This document shows, in pieces, positions 55,015 to 64,000 of a DNA stretch of 64,000 bases. The DNA comes from Mimachlamys varia (lineage: Eukaryota; Mollusca; Bivalvia; Pectinida; Pectinidae): contig OX392529.1 in the NCBI GenBank assembly GCA_947623455.1, forward strand, positions 9,610,001 to 9,674,000, read 5' to 3'. Positions within the stretch are counted from its first letter, which is position 1; each line of letters starts with the position of its first letter. The position numbers and the translations under genes were made by a program. Under the pieces are notes generated by a model. The model was given only the letters and a program-made list of their open reading frames with translations, had not been told where the DNA came from and did not search any database.

Positions 55015-58000
55015 AGGTATTAACAAGGCTCCACACATAGAATATAGATACTGATTGTGTATGTATAAGGTATTAACAAGGCTCCACACATAGAATATAG
55101 ATAATGATTGTGTATTAACAAGGCTCCACACATAGAATATAGATAATGATTGTGTATGTATAAGGTATTAACAAGGCTCCACACATAGAATATAGATACT
55201 GATTGTGTATGTATAAGGCTCCAAACATAGAATATAGTTACTGATTTTGTATGTATAAGGCTCCACACATAGAATATAGATACTGATTGTGTATGTATAA
55301 GGTATTAACAAGGCTCCACACATAGAATATAGATACTGATTGTGTATGTATAAGGCTCCACACATAGAATATAGATACTGATTGTGTATGTATTGGGTAT
55401 TAACAATGCTCCACACATAGAATATAGATAATGATTGTGTATGTATAAGGTATTAACAAGGCTCCACACATAGAATATAGATACTGATTGTGTATGTATA
55501 AGGTATTAACAAGGCTCCACGTATAGAATATAGATAATGATTGTGTATGTATAAGGTATTAACAAGGCTCCACACATAGAATATAGATAATGATTGTGTA
55601 TGTATAAGGCTCCTATCAGAATATAGATACTGATTGTGTATGTATAAGGTATTAACAAGGCTCCACACATTGAATATAGATACTGATTGTGTATGTATAA
55701 GGTATTAACAAGGCTCCACACATAGAATATAGATACTGATTGTGTATGTATAAGGTTTTAACAAGGCTCCACACATAGAATATAGTTAATGATTGTGTAT
55801 GTATAAGGTATTAACAAGGCTCCACGTATAGAATATAAATAATGATTGTGTATGTATAAGGTATTAACAAGGCTCCACACATAGAATATAGATACTTATT
55901 GTGTATGTATAAGGTATTAACAAGGCTCCACACATAGAATATAGATACCGATTGTGTATGTATAAGGTATTAACAAGGCTCCACACATAGAATATAGATA
56001 CTCATTGTGTATGTATAAGGTATTAACAAGGCTCCACACATAAAATATAGATACTGATTGTGTATGTATTGGGTATTAACAAGGCTCCACACATAGAATA
56101 TAGATACTGATTGTGTATGTATAAGGTTTTAACAAGGCTCAACACATAGAATATAGATACTGATTGTGTATGTATAAGGTATTAACAAGGCTCCACACAT
56201 AGAATATAGATAATGATTGTGTATGTATAAGGTATTAACAAGGCTCCACGTATAGAATATAGATAATGATTGTGTATGTATAAGGTAATAACAAGGCTCC
56301 ACACATAGAATATAGATACTGATTGTGTATGTATAAGGTATTAACAAGGCTCCACACATAGAATATAGATAATGATTGTGTATGTATAAGGTATTAACAA
56401 GGCTCAACACATAGAATATAGATACTGATTGTGTATGTATAAGGTATTAACAAGGCTCCACACATAGAATATAGATACTGATTGTATATGTATAAGGTAT
56501 TAACAAGGCTCCACACATAGAATATAGATACTGATTGTGTATGTATAAGGCACCACACATAGAATATAGATACTGATTGTGTATGTATAAGGCTCCACAC
56601 ATAGAATATAGATACTGATTGTGTATGTATAAGGTATTAACAAGGCTCCACACATAGAATATAGATACTGATTGTGTATGTATAAGGCTCCACACATAGA
56701 ATATAGATACTGATTGTGTATGTATAAGGTATTAACAAGGCTCCACGCATAGAATATAGATACTGATTGTGTATGTATAAGGTATTAACAAGGCTCCACG
56801 CATAGAATATAGATAATGATTGTGTATGTATCAGGTTTTAACAAGGCTCCACACATAGAATATAGATACTGATTGTGTGTGTACAAGGTATTAACAAGGC
56901 TCCACACATAGAATATAGATACTGACTGTGTATGTATAAGGTATTAACAAGGCTCCACACATAGAATATAGATAATGATTGTGTATGTATAAGGCTCCAC
57001 ACATAGAATATAGATACTGATTGTGTATGTATAAGGTATTAACAAGGCTCCACACATAGAATATAGATACTGATTGTGTATGTATAAGGTATTAACAAGG
57101 CTCCACGCATACAATATAGATACTGATTGTGTATGTATAAGGTTTTAACAAGGCTCCACACATAGAATATAGATACTGATTGTGTATGTACAAGGTATTA
57201 ACAAGGCTCCACACATAGAATATAGATACTGATTGTGTATGTATAAGGTATTAACAAGGCTCCACACATAGAATATAGATAATGATTGTGTATGTATAAG
57301 GCTCCACACATAGAATATAGATACTGATTGTGTATGTATAAGGTATTAACAAGGCTCCACACATAGAATATAGATACTGATTGTGTATGTATAAGGTATT
57401 AACAAGGCTCCACACATAGAATATAGATACTGATTGTGTATGTATAAGGTATTAACAAGGCTCCACACATAGAATATAGATACTGATTGTGTATGTATAA
57501 GGTATTAACAAGGCTCCACACATAGAATATAGATAATGATTGTGTATTAACAAGGCTCCACACATAGAATATAGATAATGATTGTGTATGTATAAGGTAT
57601 TAACAAGGCTCCACACATAGAATATAGATACTGATTGTGTATGTATAAGGCTCCAAACATAGAATATAGTTACTGATTGTGTATGTATAAGGCTCCACAC
57701 ATAGAATATAGATAATGATTGTGTATGTATAAGGTATTAACAAGGCTCCACACATAGAATATAGATACTGATTGTGTATGTATAAGGCTCCACACATAGA
57801 ATATAGATACTGATTGTGTATGTATTGGGTATTAACAAGGCTCCACACATAGAATATAGATAATGATTGTGTATGTATAAGGTATTAACAAGGCTCCACA
57901 CATAGAATATAGATACTGATTGTGTATGTATAAGGTATTAACAAGGCTCCACGTATAGAATATAGATAATGATTGTGTATGTATAAGGTATTAACAAGGC

Positions 58001-59930
58001 TCCACACATAGAATATAGATAATGATTGTGTATGTATAAGGCTCCTATCAGAATATAGATACTGATTGTGTATGTATAAGGTATTAACAAGGCTCCACAC
58101 ATTGAATATAGATACTGATTGTGTATGTATAAGGTATTAACAAGGCTCCACACATAGAATATAGATACTGATTGTGTATGTATAAGGTTTTAACAAGGCT
58201 CCACACATAGAATATAGTTAATGATTGTGTATGTATAAGGTATTAACAAGGCTCCACGTATAGAATATAAATAATGATTGTGTATGTATAAGGTATTAAC
58301 AAGGCTCCACACATAGAATATAGATACTTATTGTGTATGTATAAGGTATTAACAAGGCTCCACACATAGAATATAGATACCGATTGTGTATGTATAAGGT
58401 ATTAACAAGGCTCCACACATAGAATATAGATACTGATTGTGTATGTATAAGGTATTAACAAGGCTCCACACATAAAATATAGATACTGATTGTGTATGTA
58501 TTGGGTATTAACAAGGCTCCACACATAGAATATAGATACTGATTGTGTATGTATAAGGTTTTAACAAGGCTCAACACATAGAATATAGATACTGATTGTG
58601 TATGTATAAGGTATTAACAAGGCTCCACACATAGAATATAGATAATGATTGTGTATGTATAAGGTATTAACAAGGCTCCACGTATAGAATATAGATAATG
58701 ATTGTGTATGTATAAGGTAATAACAAGGCTCCACACATAGAATATAGATAATGATTGTGTATGTATAAGGTATTAACAAGGCTCCACACATAGAATATAG
58801 ATAATGATTGTGTATGTATAAGGTATTAACAAGGCTCCACACATAGAATATAGATACTGATTGTGTATGTATAAGGTATTAACAAGGCTCCACACATAGA
58901 ATATAGATACTGATTGTATATGTATAAGGTATTAACAAGGCTCCACACATAGAATATAGATACTGATTGTGTATGTATAAGGCTCCACACATAGAATATA
59001 GATACTGATTGTGTATGTATAAGGCTCCACACATAGAATATAGATACTGATTGTGTATGTATAAGGTATTAACAAGGCTCCACACATAGAATATAGATAC
59101 TGATTGTGTATGTATAAGGCTCCACACATAGAATATAGATACTGATTGTGTATGTATAAGGTATTAACAAGGCTCCACGCATAGAATATAGATACTGATT
59201 GTGTATGTATAAGGTATTAACAAGGCTCCACGCATAGAATATAGATAATGATTGTGTATGTATCAGGTTTTAACAAGGCTCCACACATAGAATATAGATA
59301 CTGATTGTGTGTGTACAAGGTATTAACAAGGCTCCACACATAGAATATAGATACTGACTGTGTATGTATAAGGTATTAACAAGGCTCCACACATAGAATA
59401 TAGATAATGATTGTGTATGTATAAGGCTCCACACATAGAATATAGATACTGATTGTGTATGTATAAGGTATTAACAAGGCTCCACACATAGAATATAGAT
59501 ACTGATTGTGTATGTATAAGGTATTAACAAGGCTCCACGCATACAATATAGATACTGATTGTGTATGTATAAGGTTTTAACAAGTCTCCACACATAGAAT
59601 ATAGATACTGTTTGTGTATGTACAAGGTATTAACAAGGCTCCACACATAGAATATAGATACTGATTGTGTATGTATAAGGTATTAACAAGGCTCCACACA
59701 TAGAATATAGATAATGATTGTGTATGTATAGGGCTCCACACATAGAATATAGATACTGATTGTGTATGTATAAGGTATTAACAAGGCTCCACACATAGAA
59801 TATAGATACTGATTGTGTATGTATAAGGTATTAACAAGGCTCCACACATAGAATATAGATACTGATTGTGTATGTATAAGATATTAACTAGGCTCCACAC
59901 ATAGAATATAGATACTGATTGTGTATGTAT
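55015..59930. repeat. Block D: 2,432-bp tandem duplication
   Basis: Two consecutive copies at a constant 2,432-bp offset. Markers include TGTATTAACA (55,111/57,543), the unusual CTCCTATCAG (55,610/58,042) and GATACCGATTG (about 55,943/58,375). The copies diverge in unit order after about 59,930. Degenerate further copies follow, with CTCCACACAG at 60,558 and 62,113 (offsets of 2,516 and 1,555 bp). Confidence 0.92.
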
Positions 59931-62900
59931 AAGGCTCCACACATAGAATATAGATACTGATTGTGTATGTATAAGGTATTAACAAGGCTCCACACATAGA
60001 ATATAGATAATGATTGTGTATGTATAATGCTCCACACATAGAATATAGATAATGATTGTGTATGTATAAGGCTCCACACATAGAATATAGATACTGATTG
60101 TGTATGTATAAGGTATTAACAAGGCTCCACACATAGAATATAGATAATGATTGTGTATTAACAAGGCTCCACACATAGAATATAGATAATGATTGTGTAT
60201 GTATAAGGTATTAACAAGGCTCCACACATAGAATATAGATACTGATTGTGTATGTATAAGGCTCCAAACATAGAATATAGTTACTGATTGTGTATGTATA
60301 AGGCTCCACACATAGAATATAGATAATGATTGTGTATGTATAAGGTATTAACAAGGCTCCACACATAGAATATAGATACTGATTGTGTATGTATAAGGTT
60401 TTAACAAGGCTCCACACATAGAATATAGATACTGATTGTGTATGTATAAGGTATTAACAAGGCTCCACGTATAGAATATAGATAATGATTGTGTATGTAT
60501 AAGGTATTAACAAGGCTCCACACATAGAATATAGATAATGATTGTGTATGTATAAGGCTCCACACAGAATATAGATACTGATTGTGTATGTATAAGGTAT
60601 TAACAAGGCTCCACACATTGAATATAGATACTGATTGTGTATGTATAAGGTATTAACAAGGCTCCACACATAGAATATAGATACTGATTGTGTATGTATA
60701 AGGTTTTAACAAGGCTCCACACATAGAATATAGATAATGATTGTGTATGTATAAGGTATTAACAAGGCTCCACGTATAGAATATAAATAATGATTGTGTA
60801 TGTATAAGGTATTAACAAGGCTCCACAAATAGAATATAGATACTGATTGTGTATGTATAAGGTATTAACAAGGCTCCACACATAGAATATAGATACTGAT
60901 TGTGTATGTATTGGGTATTAACAAGGCTCCACACATAGAATATAGATACTGATTGTGTATGTATAAGGTTTTAACAAGGCTCAACACATAGAATATAGAT
61001 AATGATTGTGTATGTATAAGGTATTAACAAGGCTCCACACATAGAATATAGATAATGATTGTGTATGTATAAGGTATTAACAAGGCTCCACGTATAGAAT
61101 ATAGATAATGATTGTGTATGTATAAGGTAATAACAAGGCTCCACACATAGAATATAGATACTGATTGTGTATGTATAAGGTATTAACAAGGCTCCACACA
61201 TAGAATATAGATACTGATTGTGTATGTATAAGGTATTAACAAGGCTCCACACATAGAATATAGATAATGATTGTGTATGTATAAGGTATTAACAAGGCTC
61301 CACACATAGAATATAGATACTGATTGTGTATGTATAAGGTATTAACAAGGCTCCACACATAGAATATAGATACTGATTGTGTATGTATAAGGTTTTAACA
61401 AGGCTCCACGAATAGAATATAGATAATGATTGTGTATGTATAAGGTTTTAACAAGGCTCCACGCATAGAATATAGATACTGATTGTGTATGTATAAGGTA
61501 TTAACAAGGCTCCACGTATAGAATATAGATACTGATTGTGTATGTATAAGGCTCCACACATAGAATATAGATAATGATTGTGTATGTATAAGGTATTAAC
61601 AAGGCTCCACGCATAGAATATAGATACTGATTGTGTATGTATAAGGTTTTAACAAGGCTCCACACATAGAATATAGATACTGATTGTGTGTGTACAAGGT
61701 ATTAACAAGGCTCCACACATAGAATATAGATACTGATTGTGTATGTATAAGGTATTAACAAGGCTCCACACATAGAATATAGATAATGATTGTATATGTA
61801 TAAGGCTCCACACATAGAATATAGATACTGATTGTGTAAGTATAAGGTATTAACAAGGCTCCACACACAGAATATAGATACTGATTGTGTATGTATAAGG
61901 TATTAACAAGGCTCCACGCATAGAATATAGATACTGATTGTGTATGTATAAGGTTTTAACAAGGCTCCACACATAGAATATAGATACTGATTGTGTATGT
62001 ACAAGGTATTAACAAGGCTCCACGTATAGAATATAGATAATGATTGTGTATGTATAAGGTATTAACAAGGCTCCACACATAGAATATAGATAATGATTGT
62101 GTATGTATAAGGCTCCACACAGAATATAGATACTGATTGTGTATGTATAAGGTATTAACAAGGCTCCACACATTGAATATAGATACTGATTGTGTATGTA
62201 TAAGGTATTAACAAGGCTCCACACATAGAATATAGATACTGATTGTGTATGTATAAGGTTTTAACAAGGCTCCACACATAGAATATAGATAATGATTGTG
62301 TATGTAAAAGGTTTTAACAAGGCTCCACACATAGAATATAAATAATGATTGTGTATGTATAAGGTATTAACAAGGCTCCACACATAGAATATAGATACTG
62401 ATTGTGTATGTATAAGGTATTAACAAGGCTCCACACATAGAATATAGATACTGATTGTGTATGTATTGGGTATTAACAAGGCTCCACACATAGAATATTG
62501 ATACTGATTGTGTATGTATAAGGTTTTAACAAGGCTCAACACATAGAATATAGATAATGATTGTGTATGTATAAGGTATTAACAAGGCTCCACACATAGA
62601 ATATAGATAATGATTGTGTATGTATAAGGTATTAACAAGGCTCCACGTATAGAATATAGATACTGATTGTGTATGTATAAGGTAATAACAAGGCTCCACA
62701 CATAGAATATAGATACTGATTGTGTATGTATAAGGTATTAACAAGGCTCCACACATAGAATATAGATACTGATTGTGTATGTATAAGGTATTAACAAGGC
62801 TCCACGCATAGAATATAGATACTGATTGTGTATGTATAAGGTATTAACAAGGCTCCACGCATAGAATATAGATACTGATTGTGTATGTATTGGGTATTAA

Positions 62901-64000
62901 CAAGGCTCCACACATAGAATATAGATACTGATTGTGTATGTATAAGGTATTAACAAGGCTCCACACATAGAATATAGATAATGATTGTGTATGTATAAGG
63001 TATTAACAAGGCTCCACACATAGAATATAGATAATGATTGTGTATGTATAAGGTAATAACAAGGCTCCACACATAGAATATAGATACTGATTGTGTATGT
63101 ATAAGGTATTAACAAGGCTCCACACATAGAATATAGATACTGATTGTGTATGTATAAGGTATTAACAAGGCTCCACACATAGAATATAGATACTGATTGT
63201 GTATGTATAAGGCTCCACACATAGAATATAGATACTGATTGTGTATGTATAAGGTATTAACAAGGCTCCACACATAGAATATAGATAATGATTGTGTATG
63301 TATAAGGTTTTAACAAGGCTCCACGTATAGAATATAGATAATGATTGTGTATGTATAAGGTTTTAACAAGGCTCCACGCATAGAATATAGATACTGATTG
63401 TGTATGTATAAGGTATTAACAAGGCTCCACACATAGAATATAGATACTGATTGTGTATGTATAAGGTATTAACAAGGCTCCACGCATAGAATATAGATAC
63501 TGATTGTGTATGTATAAGGTTTTAACAAGGCTCCACACATAGAATATAGATACTGATTGTGTGTGTACAAGGTATTAACAAGGCTCCACACATAGAATAT
63601 AGATACTGATTGTGTATGTATAAGGTATTAACAAGGCTCCACACATAGAATATAGATAATGATTGTGTATGTATAAGGCTCCACACATAGAATATAGATA
63701 CTGATTGTGTATGTATAAGGTATTAACAAGGCTCCACACATAGAATATAGATACTGATTGTGTATGTATAAGGTATTAACAAGGCTCCACGCATAGAATA
63801 TAGATACTGATTGTGTATTATAAGGTTTTAACAAGGCTCCACACATAGAATATAGATACTGATTGTGTATGTACAAGGTATTAACAAGGCTCCACACATA
63901 GAATATAGATACTGATTGTGTATGTATAAGGTATTAACAAGGCTCCACACATAGAATATAGATAATGATTGTGTATGTATAAGGCTCCACACATAGAATA

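Larger units (their letters stand above)
12484..64000. repeat. 51.5-kb minisatellite array of 53-bp and 42-bp units (array 3), right-truncated
   Basis: A sharp-edged, single-orientation array. The common unit is AAGGCTCCACACATAG, AATATAGATAATGATTG (or GATACTGATTG), then TGTATGTAT: 42 bp in all. The 53-bp form carries eleven extra bases, AAGGTATTAAC, before AAGGCTCC. Given those two lengths, 51.5 kb holds roughly 970-1,230 units. Variation is mostly binary: long/short, and A/C in GATAAT/GATACT. Rarer variants (CACGCATAG, CACGTATAG, GTATTGGG, GTACAAGG, GTTTAAGG, AATGCTCC) recur in fixed combinations and reveal many higher-order repeats. I found no inversion and no inserted transposon. Open frames of 60-280 codons on the minus strand come from runs of 42-bp (14-codon) units and are not genes. 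The first unit (12,484) starts mid-unit, with little decay at the boundary. Confidence 0.97.

Noticed and set aside
12484..64000. Centromeric satellite with CENP-B boxes, or telomeric repeat
   Set aside because: No CENP-B-like motif occurs in the units, which have almost no CpG, and the units bear no resemblance to TTAGGG. A centromeric role cannot be excluded, but nothing here supports it.
1..64000. Viral, plasmid or toxin genes
   Set aside because: No frame outside the repeats resembles a replicase, capsid, integrase, reverse transcriptase or toxin.

Overview
This is repeat-dominated, AT-rich animal nuclear DNA, not bacterial. The only mobile element is a tRNA-headed SINE with a central block resembling the deeply conserved SINE domains described across Metazoa. 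It includes intron-like splice signals, and no compact genes, operons or ribosome binding sites. A marine invertebrate, perhaps a mollusc or another lophotrochozoan, is plausible. That assignment is inference from the SINE type and the minisatellite richness.

Layout. (1) 1-~9,268: a 33-bp tandem array, cut by the left window edge, about 280 units, with nested higher-order repeats (129 bp x4; copies offset by 861 and 2,679 bp). (2) ~9,296-10,800: a related 35-bp array, about 43 units. It keeps the 33-bp array's core but has a different tail, and that tail contains a perfect 5' splice-site/U1-binding consensus. It decays into unique sequence by ~10,880. (3) 10,881-12,483: the only non-tandem DNA. 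It holds one candidate + strand exon (acceptor at 11,192, donor at 11,321) that could encode a signal anchor, a full-length minus-strand SINE with a 9-bp target-site duplication, and a T9/G12AG6 homopolymer tract. (4) 12,484-64,000: a 51.5-kb array, cut by the right edge, built from 53-bp and 42-bp versions of one unit that differ by an 11-bp module. There are roughly 970-1,230 units. All are in one orientation, and I saw no transposon interruption.

The 51.5-kb array has rich higher-order structure that can be read from rare shared variants: a 1,341-bp offset duplication at 16.5-18.4 kb; a ~5,076-bp offset duplication (18.8/23.9 kb); a 1,777-bp tandem dimer at 20.4-23.95 kb with three more dispersed copies; a second block recurring at 27.5, 30.8 and 35.6 kb; an 822-bp duplication at 39.8-41.4 kb; sixteen uninterrupted 42-bp units at 41,252-41,923; a strict 95-bp (53+42) dimer at 43.3 kb; a ~2.6-3.3-kb block present four times at 44-53 kb; and a 2,432-bp tandem duplication at 55.0-59.9 kb.

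The long open frames in the arrays follow from unit lengths divisible by three (33, 42) and are not supported as genes. No convincing complete protein-coding gene, rRNA, tRNA gene or CRISPR array is present. If the candidate exon is real, the two array systems would flank it, probably as intronic DNA. The most unusual signal is the tandem run of U1-complementary sites just upstream of that exon, on the same strand.
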